From positions 216,623-280,622 of the forward strand of contig NW_020170434.1 of the NCBI RefSeq assembly GCF_000524195.1: a DNA stretch of 64,000 bases, in the 5' to 3' direction. Positions 53,701 through 64,000 of this stretch are shown in pieces. The notes beneath the pieces are model-generated. The model ran no database searches. It was not told the origin of the DNA and saw only the letters and a program-made list of their open reading frames with translations. The DNA is from Echinococcus granulosus (lineage: Eukaryota; Platyhelminthes; Cestoda; Cyclophyllidea; Taeniidae). The translations under genes were made by a program, and so were the position numbers. How positions within the stretch are numbered: position 1 is the first letter of the stretch; each line of letters starts with the position of its first letter.

Positions 53701-56242
53701 GATGAAGAAGCAGGGCAGGATGGTGGCATAGAAGGTAGCCACAGCCGAGCCCGCTATGGTGTCCATCAAACGCGCATTGAAGTCTGCACACAGCACCTCC
53801 GCCTCCTCCCGTACTGTCTGTGCCGCAGTTTCCATATTAGCTGCAGAGTTGGGTGAGCATCGAACACAGTTGTGCTTCAGAGGCACTAACTGTTGCTTAT
53901 GCGACAGACGGAGGGTATAGAAAGTGACCGCTGTGCTGGGGTGAACGTTGCTGGAAAGTGGCGGTTGAACCGTGGCATAGCGAAGTGGTAGGAGGTGGCA
54001 GTAGCGCGGAATGCGAGCTGTCTGCGAACCACCCGCCTTGGACCGTGGGGTACACGGACTAAAGTACTGCTGAAGCATCTTAAAACCGTCAAATGAGAAC
54101 ACCGCATAATGCGTGCTGAAGTCGAGTTAAGTAGGTGCGATTTAGCTGTGAGCAATTTACTTGAAAAACCTTTCGCGATATCAGGGTCTGATAGAGGGAC
54201 TTTAACTGCGACTGGACAAATCGAATGGACTCTCGGGGATTGATTGACCTCGCCTTCTCCACAACCACGTGAATCATCCTTTTTACTGGCTCGTAGTAGT
54301 AGACTATGACGAAGATAATTGGTCTAAAGAGGGCAAAATTAAACTTTTACCGAGCTCGTGTAATTGGGTGGAAAATTCCCCCCTCCCAGTAGTAAACTCA
54401 CTGATAGACAACTAGAAGAACGCCCAAGTACTGACGTGGAAAGATGCAGAAATCATAGCTGATACGTGTTACCATGTGGAATTGAAGAGCGCACCACAGG
54501 GTAATTCCCAAAAATCCCACAAGAGCGCAATTGAAACTGCGCAGAGGTGTAACAGATCTCCAGTAGAGCTAAATTGCCAAAAACAGAGTAATAAATCGGT
54601 TAAATAAATGCTGAAAAGTTGTTTATAAATAGTATTAAGTAACTACAGGGGAATCCTTAAAATACTTTATTCCTTAGAACAATCATCGGTAAAATGTATA
54701 ATCTATAAACCTATGCCAACAGGACACAGGCCCACAAGGAATCCTAATTTATAAAAGATTCTGCCACTAGAAGAAATCAGCTTAGCCCTAGCCACTTCTT
54801 GAAATACCAAGAAAGTAAACAATGACACTTTTACGGACAAGGAAGTCATTGCAACGGGCTACACCGATAAGCTCACGAGCTTTTTCCACCAACTGATGGG
54901 TGCCAGCTTACATGTTGAAAGGCTTCGTAGGCAGGTGGAATGACGAACATCAGCAGGATGTACGACAGGAGGTAGTAATCAATGCTATCAATATCCTATG
55001 GGAAGGACAAGAAAAAGACACGATGAAACCACCTGCATTCTCAAAGAGTCAACACCTAGTTACACTCATATTTTTGTTCAATTGAACTGCACCCAAAAAG
55101 CTATAAAAGTGCTACTGTCACTAGGCCAAAAATATGCTGGATTCCACCCCCCCGTTCTCAAACACACAAACCGGTCTGCTAGACACGATTCGGCGCAACC
55201 AGCAAGCGCAAAAATGGGTAAGAATTAATGTTACAAATGTATGAGAAGTGTGCGATCAGAAAAGGTAACAGATACGTCACGCGCATGTGACGCTGGCAGC
55301 GAACATGTTAGTAAGAAAGGCTTGGTCTTTACTAACTTGAACAACCATCCGAAAAATAGAAACTACGGTCTCAAAAAATTTAGGCGCCAATATACTTTGG
55401 GCGAAACCTAGTCCAAAGCCCTCTTATTCCGAGAGCCTCAATCCGGGGAAAAGGCATTCAAATGCCAAAAAAACGAAACAAATGGAGAAGAACTGAAACA
55501 TATCCAAATGTACTAGAAAAGGAATAAAGTTAACGTCAGAGACAGTAAATAACACCTTCAAAACGGGTAACTCAACTTTAGATAAAGACAAATCGAACTA
55601 GGGTAGTTTTTGGACAAGTTGGGATAAATCAAAAGGGTAGAAATGCACCACAGAAAAGTCACGTTGAATTCAAACTTAAAAGACAAAAAAACAACAAGTA
55701 CGAANNNNNNNNNNNNNNNNNNNNNNNNNNNNNNNNNNNNNNNNNNNNNNNNNNNNNNNNNNNNNNNNNNNNNNNNNNNNNNNNNNNNNNNNNNNNNNNN
55801 NNNNCAGCATGGGGGAATAGCAGTCACAGAAAGAGACGGTCGCAATTAACTTTTCAGCTACCCACGTCTAATCAAAACGATTAGAGAATAGCTAAAGAAA
55901 GCATGATTTGGGCTCTATTTCAGTATCCGAAATGAATAAACAACGGCCTACTAGGTTTAGAAAGGAGGCAAGTCAAATTCGCAAAGAAGTTTGGCATAAC
56001 TTTTAGCAAATTAGGTCAATATGAAGTAACACAAACTCACCACGGGATACTTAATCCATGGCCGAGAAAGCCACCAAACAGTGCGATACATATTGAGGTA
56101 CTGCAATGTCACAGCCACCACAGAAAAAGCGAATTTCGTGAGGTGAAAATTCATAGCGCCGCAGACGGGGATGGGAGGAAAGAGAATATGTCGAATTGGC
56201 TCGACGCCACCTTTGGAAAGCGTTGTGGCCCCATCTGTTGTC
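47782..56242 (-). CDS. TMEM39: TMEM39A/B-family ER membrane protein (5' exon not found)
   Basis: A multi-pass endoplasmic-reticulum protein; in animals the family affects COPII secretion, collagen export and PI4P/autophagy control. Eight in-phase exons: 56242-56041, 54995-54912, 54568-54402, 54323-54161, 54078-53698, 50064-49855, 48697-48593, 48036-47782; about 521 aa read here, compared with 488 for human TMEM39A. Diagnostic blocks are LQYLNMYRTVWW, VREEAEVLCADFNARL with a following TM, PPAYLDLLHRCALHLGSWQEL, GVHVKHIRGLFQAVG...SSHSRLF and NLYRLLRNRTIL near the C-terminus. Hydrophobic segments alternate with short loops across all exons. Residues in exon 5 ahead of VREEAEV form a longer Ser/Pro/Arg-rich loop than in human. 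The first exon (short, ending in phase 2) lies upstream of 56242 and I could not place it. A 100-N gap lies in the first intron seen. Confidence 0.88.
50065..53697 (-). other. 3.6 kb intron of the TMEM39 gene
   Basis: The protein reads continuously across it in phase 0 (FFIR then PRGLSVDLVW), so no conserved exon is missing. Open stretches (for example 52363-52653) are unlike known proteins. Several short CTACTT/AAGTAG motifs lie at its downstream end. Confidence 0.6.
55705..55804. other. Assembly gap of 100 N
   Basis: Exactly 100 unknown bases, the conventional length for a scaffold gap of unknown size. It falls inside the intron between the 56242-56041 and 54995-54912 exons, which join in phase 0, so coding sequence is probably not lost. 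Confidence 0.95.
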
Positions 56243-59200
56243 CTATGAGGCAAAATTGGGAAAACGATGAAGATATTGCATCAAACACATCGGTTTAGCC
56301 AACGAAGTAAAAGGGAATTTGTCTACCTTCGCGAGGATGGTAGTGGAGGTCCCTTTTGGTTGTTTTTACGAACATTTCCCATTTTTTAGCCTTGACGACA
56401 AGCTTTCTGAGTTCTTCTGATCCGAAAAAGGAGAAATGTGAAATGAATGTGAAATGTAAGGCAGGTTCATACCGTTCATTACCAACAAAACACATTCAGA
56501 AATGGGACATAACCGCACAATTATGTTTTAGTTTTCAAGCATAATAACTACGATAAGCAAATAATCCTGGGTTTCATAAAAAAGATAGTTTTAATATCAG
56601 AAAGATGAAAGTACCAATTTCGCTCCAGACACAAGTAGCAACAATGGAGGCATCGTATAAGACATGATTTAAACGGCACTGTAGTCAGTAATATGATAAC
56701 ACAAAACACGCTTTTGAGAGACAAAACGACAGCTAGCAAAACACACCTGACCGACGCGCCGACAGAACAGCGCATACAAGCAAGCCACTTCCATTTATTT
56801 AAAAACTGAGGAAATTCGAACTTTTCATTATTTAAATCGCATTAACCTAAAAATCATCCCTTTAATTTTAAGTAGCTTAAAACAGATACTAATAATAATC
56901 AAAATTCTAATTTTTATTCACAGAAGTCTGAATGCAACAAAGCATGGTCCTTTGTCATATTTTACGAATTCATTCATTGTTTTGTTTTGTTTAGTAAACA
57001 TATATACTTATTTAGAAGTAAATAACATCCGCAAGTGTATTGATTGAATTGTAGAAGAATCTTTGTGTCATGATTTTTTGTAAAAACTATTTACTTGTGT
57101 ATCTTTTAATGACACTATTTCACCTGCACACTATAAGTCATTCCAACTTTGATCAAAGCCAGTCTTTTAGTATCCATAGGCGTTGTTGACAATCCATCAA
57201 ATTTTCACTTTACTCGATAACGAAATTCCCCCATTTTGTTTATTTTAACTTTTAAGTAGCAGTTTGTCGAGCATTTGCGTCAAAGGCAGCCATCTGATTG
57301 TCAAGCGTTACACTTCTACCCATATTAAAAAAATGTTTTTGTTTACTTCAACGACCGTCCAGTAGGTTTACATTCTCATCTAGATTTTCTTAGCGCCGTG
57401 ATTTATAGCCTGCGCCATCACCTGATTTAATTAATCATAGTCCTGTGCACATAGTAACGCAATTTCTTCTGCCGGTGAAGGTAGTGCAAGAACTGCGGTT
57501 ATGGAAGGTCACTGAAATCCTAGCAAAAGTGACCTACCCATTGGTGCTTCCCTCCTTTGTTCGTACTCTATAGTCTGCCTTCAGCTGGCTGTCTATCTCG
57601 TAAGCATCAGAGGGGGGCCACCTGCAACGTTCGTACTTCAAATTGGTCAACACGTTCGCACAGGCGCATCACTTCGATCTATTCCCTATTCTGACTCTTT
57701 CCCCCATCTTTCAACTCGAGAAGATGTTTAGTTTTCCGACAGTTACTTTCCCGACGGTTCCAAATGTTTCAATGCTGATCTCACTCTTTTCATCTTCTAC
57801 TGTTTGAGCCTGTTATCAAGGTATTCGCAACTCACCAGTCCTTCTCTCATGAGTCTCCACAAATGTAACTATCCATGGAAGGTATCTTCCTTTGACAACT
57901 CTAACTCGAGCTTGACAACGCTGCCATCAACGTGACGCTCTGGTTATTCCTGATGGTGCAAGAGTCAACAAGTAGCTGGGTACAACATTACGAGATACCT
58001 GGAAGCTCGGGGAGTTCGATTACCCAGACATTCTTGAACCATTTTCGGTTTTCATTCTTTGTGAATTCTCATTGTTTTATATTACATGGCGATACCATCA
58101 GTGTGTGCTTGTAAGGACGGCAAGGTCGAGGTCATTCAAAATACTATAAGTAAGAGAGAAGAAGACCAACCTAGGACTCTGTTCTCCAGCTAAGAGACTT
58201 TTACGCAGATGTCGTGCTCTGGCTGTGTGTGTGTTGTTAATTACTCCTGTTGGAATCACTCAAGCCCTTCCTGACCTCCAGAAGGGTCAGGATAGTCTTA
58301 TCATTAAGATGGAGGGACAGATCCTATCAGAAGATGAGCCGACGTAGTAAGCGGTCAAGTAAAATTGTTTAAGTCGAGCATGGTTCCAATTGTTGGGGTG
58401 ATTGTTTCCACAATCTTCCCTTGATGAGTCGCTGTGGATTCAGCCATCTGTGTTTCATGCCTCCTTTTAGTAATTTCAGGGTTGGGTAATCAATCAGAGA
58501 AATGAGGGTCGCCACCCCTTTGTGCGGAGTCCATTCAATGCTTCCGCGATTGTAACAACTCTATCCTCAATCATTTCAAGGGGAAATTCTAGAGGCAACG
58601 TTAACCTGAACTCTTAAACCCAACGCTTTCCTATTTGAGGCTCTTTCTCCATATCGTACGGTAACTTTTTCTGTCAAAACCTCTACTTTTCACCTTTTTT
58701 GCATCCATTTCCCCAATTTTCTGTAGAGAATCAGGAAAGTAATTTACCTTCATCGGATTGACCTTTGGAAGTACTTCTTTGTGGAAATATGAGTCCGTGG
58801 GATCCGTTTCCTCATCTCAAGATTCAAGCGTTCTCCACCCATTTTCTCGGATGAAATTTCACCTGAGACATCTCCTGATATCCACAGTGCTCGGAACACC
58901 AAATGTTAACCTAAGAGTGGAGGAGACTTTACTGAGCATGAGGAGTCGCAATATTCAGTAGCCACTGAATGCCACCGTTAATATCTCTGCATCGTTCAAG
59001 TGTGCCTGTGTGCCAGGGGACATGTTTACCTCCCACGGCACTACCACTGGTAGTGGGGAAGGAAATCTGAACCCTATTTTTTAATGCTGGAGATCAGCGC
59101 CACATTAAACTTCTTAAAGTGCTTTTGCTAAACTGATTTATGGTGGCCATAGGTTAGTTAAGCTTCCTCTTCTGAAATGAGTTGCCGTGAGTTCAGCAAT

Positions 59201-59724
59201 CACAACCGATCTCAATTTTCTTCACCAGATAAAAGGCGCCAAGTCTATAATACCTTACTTACAGTAGTGTGTGGTTTGATTAGCCTCTGAAAATGTCGTC
59301 AGGTCATTTGAATTTAACCATGGAGGAAGGACTGATGGAAGGGAGTAGCATGATCCAGTAGTTGACTTATTTCGTACCATGATTGCCTACCTCAGCCGTT
59401 AGTATTCAGCAACCTGATTACCCACTTTGTAAGGCAACCAGCCCATTGTTAATTGAAAAAGAATAAACGTCACGTATGTGTGACGCCCGAGATGAGATAA
59501 AATTTCGGATCACCAAGCTGGTAACTTCATAAAGATACACTTTGGGTGAGTCTGGGTAACACTTTCAAGCCTACACAGCAACCGATCTCACTGCCGTTAT
59601 GAGTGTGTACAGCGATGGCAGTCGCTTGTTTACCCCCACGGTTGAACTTTTTGTTTATACTACACACAGCGATGGACGCGCGCACACACACACAGACGAA
59701 CGGAAGGGTGCACGAGCACCAAAG
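56243..59724. other. Upstream of TMEM39 and of the protease gene, no gene recognised
   Basis: The unseen first exon of the TMEM39 gene should lie here or beyond, and the protease promoter lies at the right end. The 57.4-58.6 kb part is more GC-rich with many stop codons in every frame and may be a decayed repeat or retroelement, but no motif allows a call. Confidence 0.45.
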
Positions 59725-59732
59725 CATATAAG
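59725..59732 (+). promoter_or_regulatory. TATA box of the secreted protease gene
   Basis: CATATAAG lies about 50 bp before the ATG at 59782. A start site about 30 bp downstream would fall near the CAGTCACT at 59752-59759, leaving a 5' UTR of about 25 nt. The compact TATA-type layout fits a tissue- or stage-specific gene. Confidence 0.5.
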
Positions 59733-59781
59733 ATTGGTCTGCATTCGTGCAGCAGTCACTTGCTGTTAGCCTGCTGACACA

Positions 59782-62700
59782 ATGCAGTGGGTAGTGAGGC
59801 TATGCTTCCTCTCCTTGTTGCTTCACCTGGCGTTGACACAGAGAAGTCAATCAAGTGCATCGCCTCCTCTTCCTCCGCCTACTCCGACACCGAGTCAAAG
59901 CAAATTCTTCGCCCACTATGTGATGGATCGAAGCACTCTGTTGCTGCGACGGAAGATATTCATCTACAAGAATGAATTGTACACGCCATGGTCGGAGTGG
60001 AGTAATTGTTCGACAAGGGACTGCACGGAGTTGCGCTATCGTCAGTGTTTGAATGACTCCTATGAGAGTTGGATTCCAAATCTCTTTCAAACAAATAACT
60101 GTCCCTTTCAGTTTATAGCGGAGACAAGAAGGTGTACAAATGATGCTGGGTGCCGTAAAGAGGGTAAGTATGACTGCCTAGATATCCGCCTGTCCGCTCG
60201 TCTAACACTCTAATGATTAGCCGTCGAATCATTCGTCACATATCCATCCATCCATCCATTCACTTGGGCCATAGCCATCCAGTCACCTACTTTTGGTTAG
60301 TGCTTACCCACAGAAACCAACATTTACTGGCCGAAACATTTACAAGTTGAGTATTTATTGCTCGCATCTGGATGCCTTAGTAGATCCTCCACTGCTTCCA
60401 CTGAAATTGTAGGCGGAAAAGTTTGCCTTAAAATCTCAAACTCACGTAGTGACTAGAACAAAAGAAATCATAAAACTTGTCCAATGTACCAACTTGCCGC
60501 AAAAACTGCCAATGATGACAAGTTTGGAGTTGGGTGAATGTTTGCTGTTGCCGGAGAAAAGATGTAACACTAAATGCAAAGTGACACCTTATTCGAGGAA
60601 TTCAGTGACAGACTTGACAATTTTGACTTTAGTTTGTATTCATCAGCTGTTGCTAGGCCGAGAAAAATCGATGCTTTGGCATCAGATCGATTTACAACTG
60701 CCAATAGTTGTCAATAATTCTACCTCCTATAATTGATTGAGACGTGCTTTTATAACTTAAGTTTTTCTTTTTAAAAAAAAACCTGTAAAGTTACGGGGAA
60801 TTCACTTATAAGTTTGAGGTTTGGATAAGGAGCGACTGAAGAGGTTCAAAAAAGTGTAGCTACCACATTTGTGTTTTCATTTAATGATTAAAACTATTTG
60901 TTGTTCATTTGAGCTGGTGTTTAGTCAATAAGTCAAGTGTTGGTATGCTTGTGAGATGTTTAACTTCTTTCACCCCTCTTTTTGTCTATTTTTAGCCCCT
61001 TCAAAACTTTTAAAAGAATTATCAAGCACCTGTGGAAAGCGGCCCAATTTTAAGGGCAAACGTGGCGTTTCACCAAAGATTCTTGGTGGTCGTGAGGCCA
61101 AACCGCACAGTTGGCCTTGGCAAGTACGTTAACACTTAAAATCTTCCCTTTTTTTTTCAAAAATTAGTGATTATTGTCTGAGTTTGTGAAGCTCTAACTG
61201 TCAATGACAAAGACGTGTGAATCAAGCAACCAAAATCGGCTCGCAATTGGTCGGTGGAATTAACAAATCACCAACTTAGGCTTTGCTGATTGGCTAAAGG
61301 TCATCAGTAAAATCCATTTTGAACCCTATTTTACCCATGTCAGCTAAATAAACAAACTGACCATACACTTTGGCAGAAATAAAGTCATTTTTTGATAATC
61401 ATGCAGCTGTGAAAATTAGCTGGCAGGCTATCAAAAAGTTTCGGCTTTTATTCGAGTCTGGTAACCATGATCCTAATTATCAGAAAACATCCAGGATGAA
61501 ACCAATGAATGGACGAATGAACTATGATGCGATCAGAAGAAAAAAGAAAATGACTCCTCCAGAACTTTGTTTGGGCAATACATCCTGTTTAACCTCGCGG
61601 TCACACCAGTTTGCGCCCAACAGGTGGAGATGTTTACGATTTCTTAGTCACAGGTCGGATGCGGTGAAGTTGGCACTACGACGTTATCATAACACACTAC
61701 CACAAGATCTCATCAATTACTGATAATCGCATCATAGTAGTAGAGGTTGGTGTCGCATTTAAGGTCATTTCTATGCTAAGATCGTAAAGGTTATTGTGTG
61801 CTACTAACAACGAAATAAGTAGAAGCAGTAGCAAAAGATACACGTTTCCTACAAATTAGCGTTCATTCAAAAGCTCCCTTGAATGCTGCACTTTTAGGTG
61901 GCCTTGTACGTGCGACCTCTCGTTGTGGAAGGCAGGTCTTTACGTTCTCCCGCCATTGAATCGCCCTTCTGTGGAGCCACACTGATCGCACCTTCGTGGC
62001 TTATCACAGCAGCCCACTGTCTCAGTGAATTAGTTCCTGACAAGGTGCTCACAGTGGGCCATTTTTTCTCCGTAGAGGAGGAGCTGGAGCAGACTATTCG
62101 TGCTAGAATTGGTGATCACGTCCGCGGCAAAAGGGATGGGTCGCATGAGGTCACCCGCCAAATCGAATTGGCAATCATCCATCCGGACTATCGGAGGGGA
62201 TTCTCGGAGCAGGGTTTCGATGTAGCCCTGCTAAAATTGGATCAGCCTGTGGAGTTTGGTTCGTAAAATTTTGAGTTATACAACTTCAAGTTCTTTATCC
62301 ATTCCCATGTAGTGTTTCCAAAAGCTGCACATGTGGGCAAAATTTTGGGGATAATAGTTGCTAAGTTCCAATTAAGGAATTTATAACTGGCAAAGCACTT
62401 GGATATTCACTTCTTGAGAGTGCAGACTGTATCGATAGCAACATAGTCTTGTCGAAATACCCTAGTTACTATCCAAGTTCCAAAGCCTGACAACTGAATG
62501 GACATTGAGTCAGCAGTTCGAAGATCACGGAAGAAGTGCAGAACGTGATGGTCTCGAAGATTTTCTAAAAGTTCATGCATAAGGGGTAAGAGCAGTTTTA
62601 TGATACGAATGGTGACACCGCCTCTAAAGGATCCGAAGCCTAAGTAGAAAAGCTTTTTAATGCCTGAGCCATACGATGATATAGGCAGGGGTTTATGTGT

Positions 62701-64000
62701 TTACGCTTGGATCCTGTCGAGCTCTTAGCCGGGGTAACCAGGAGTGGTAAAATTCGAGGGGTATGGGCAAGATAGAGATACGGTGTGGGTGTGTGTGCGT
62801 AACCGTCGGCTGTTTGCTGCCTGTGGAGGGAAGAACGGGGTTTAATTCTCCTATATTTTAATTTAAATCCTGCGCCATAGTAATAGACTAGCATATTTCA
62901 AGTTCATCTATTGGCCCATCAGAGGACTCGTACATGGGGGAGCATTGCAGACATTACAGAAGGTGAGAGAATTATGCATAAAAATACATTACAACTCTAG
63001 GCTTATAAAGTAGTAGCAATTGGGTTATTTTTTAGCTAAAAAAACACAATTCTAACAATTCCAATAGCCAGCCCTTTTTCATCATTTGAATCCAAAACAA
63101 CCTTGCCTACTTATTTAAATTCAGCAACCTATAACTACAATTTCAGTAGTTAATTTAAGTTGCAGCAGAGTTTTTATTTTTTTTCTTCTATTTGCTTTTT
63201 CCCATTTTACCAAACTAAAAAAAGGTGCCTAAGTCTGACAGAGTCAAGCATATCATTCCATGATTTTAAACATATTAGGACAAATTATTAACCTTATTTG
63301 TTCCATAAAAGATGAAAATATCAAAACAAAGATAATAGCTAATAAAACTATTCTTTATCCATCTGGCTAGGGTGGATGTTAGTTGTTATTAGGAATTTGA
63401 GCCTACAAACCAATCAAATTTGAGGGCTGAATTAATTGAGCCACTGCAGACTCCTTCGATTGGTTAGAGATTTGAAACAAACATTTGATTGGCTCCTGAC
63501 TACTTAAAAACTGTTCGTTTTTTAATGGCGTACTAATATGCATTAAAGATGCCACTAATAATTCATTCAATTTGTTTTATTTGAAGAAGAGGGAAAATGA
63601 AATGCTGTGAAAACTTTCAAAGAGGAGACCAATTAACGGCAGATATTACACCATCCCAAAATGATACTCTTAGTAGCTCAACAAGAGATTTCAGCTAATC
63701 CAAATGTTTATTCTGTTATTGTTAACATTTAGGTGACAAGGTGAGCTCAATTTGCATTCCAAATAGAAGCCTTCATTTGCCCGAAGGTCAAATATGCTAT
63801 GCAGCTGGTTGGGGCGCCACGGCACCAGACACCGCGGTCCTCCCCGAGCCGCTCGGATTTATTGACTTCTTCTCAGGGGGTCTCTTTCCTCGACCTTGCG
63901 GTTTAGGACAAACCCTAGCCTCCAATCGTAGATGTCGTGGACCCAGACAACCATTGCGTTTGCTCGAAGTTGACTTGCCGCTTGTCTCATTGCAACGGTG
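59782..64000 (+). CDS. Secreted TSP1-trypsin-like serine protease, 3' truncated by window
   Basis: A secreted S1-family (chymotrypsin fold) protease with an N-terminal thrombospondin type 1-like module. Exons in phase: 59782-60163, 60996-61123, 61898-62258, 63733-64000 (continues); at least 379 aa. A hydrophobic signal peptide spans residues 1-19, followed by a Pro/Ser-rich stretch. The TSP1-like module at about 66-125 has the WxxW pair (W70, W73) and six or more Cys. A propeptide Cys (C140) precedes the activation site K155|ILGG, then WPWQ. The catalytic His is in TAAHC (H210) and Asp in FDVALLKL (D278); the catalytic Ser lies beyond the window, so activity cannot be judged. The loop after CYAAGWG (312-318) is unusually long, about 47 residues with extra Cys, before LLEVDLPLVS. 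Candidate roles are tegumental or host-interface proteolysis; substrate unknown. Confidence 0.88.
60164..60995 (+). other. Protease intron 1
   Basis: GTAAGT donor at 60164 and TTTTAG acceptor ending at 60995; the flanking exons are phase 1. The open stretch at 60449-60736 has no splice partner and no recognisable domain. Confidence 0.7.
60241..60262 (+). repeat. Short CATC microsatellite
   Basis: Four to five CATC units lie in the first intron of the protease gene. The tract is short and would be expected to be polymorphic. Confidence 0.7.
61124..61897 (+). other. Protease intron 2
   Basis: GTACGT donor at 61124 and TTTTAG acceptor ending at 61897, phase 0. It separates the WPWQ block from the exon carrying the catalytic His and Asp. 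The 61370-61723 open stretch is Lys/Arg-rich and unlike known proteins; it is probably chance. Confidence 0.7.
62259..63732 (+). other. Protease intron 3
   Basis: The donor after the EFG codon at 62259 is GTTCGT and the acceptor ATTTAG ends at 63732; both exons are phase 1. The interval is AT-rich with no recognised content. Confidence 0.65.

Noticed and set aside
54790..54893. Extra TMEM39 exon reading LVEKARELIGVARCNDFLV on the minus strand
   Set aside because: It would need a 19-nt intron, too short to splice, and the neighbouring exons join in phase 0 with continuous family alignment without it.
57400..58600. Retroelement polyprotein remnant
   Set aside because: GC-rich and unusual in composition, but I could not find reverse transcriptase, protease, RNase H or integrase motifs on either strand.

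Overview
This window is nuclear DNA from an intron-rich animal, most likely a parasitic flatworm and probably a tapeworm. The base composition is moderate. Several introns near gene starts are only 36-45 nt long, while other introns run to several kilobases, a pattern known from cestodes and trematodes. The lineage call is inference; the gene calls do not depend on it. I assembled six multi-exon genes by following reading frame and splice phase across GT-AG junctions. For the complete ones the exon lengths sum to a multiple of three, with no internal stop.

Layout, left to right. (1) 2439-9503 (+): a neuronal-calcium-sensor/frequenin-type EF-hand protein in three exons, split by a 6 kb intron. 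(2) 11827-19741 (-): an SRRM1 (SRm160) homolog in 15 exons, with an N-terminal PWI domain and long RS/Ser/Glu-rich tails. (3) 20760-26229 (-): a DRC1 (CCDC164) homolog of the ciliary nexin-dynein regulatory complex, 16 exons, about 751 aa. (4) 28920-41106 (+): a full-length Dicer, about 25 exons and 1,903 aa. Its PAZ, RNase IIIa, RNase IIIb and dsRBD parts are intact, but its N-terminal helicase has lost the ATPase motifs. (5) 47782-56242 (-): a TMEM39A/B-family multi-pass ER membrane protein whose first exon was not found; a 100-N assembly gap lies in one of its introns. (6) 59782-64000 (+): a secreted TSP1-plus-trypsin-like serine protease that runs off the right edge.

The genes have unrelated jobs (calcium signalling, splicing, ciliary motility, small-RNA biogenesis, ER function, extracellular proteolysis). 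I see no operon-like functional linkage. DRC1 and Dicer are divergently arranged about 2.7 kb apart. Dicer and TMEM39 converge across a 6.7 kb interval holding an E-box cluster, a GC-rich promoter-like patch and two open stretches of unknown status.

The non-coding sequence holds decayed dispersed repeats, including a foldback element between SRRM1 and DRC1 with a relative near 27.6 kb. The most noteworthy observation is the degenerate Dicer helicase. I found no clear sign of a wholly new system, CRISPR array, rRNA, convincing tRNA or intact transposon.
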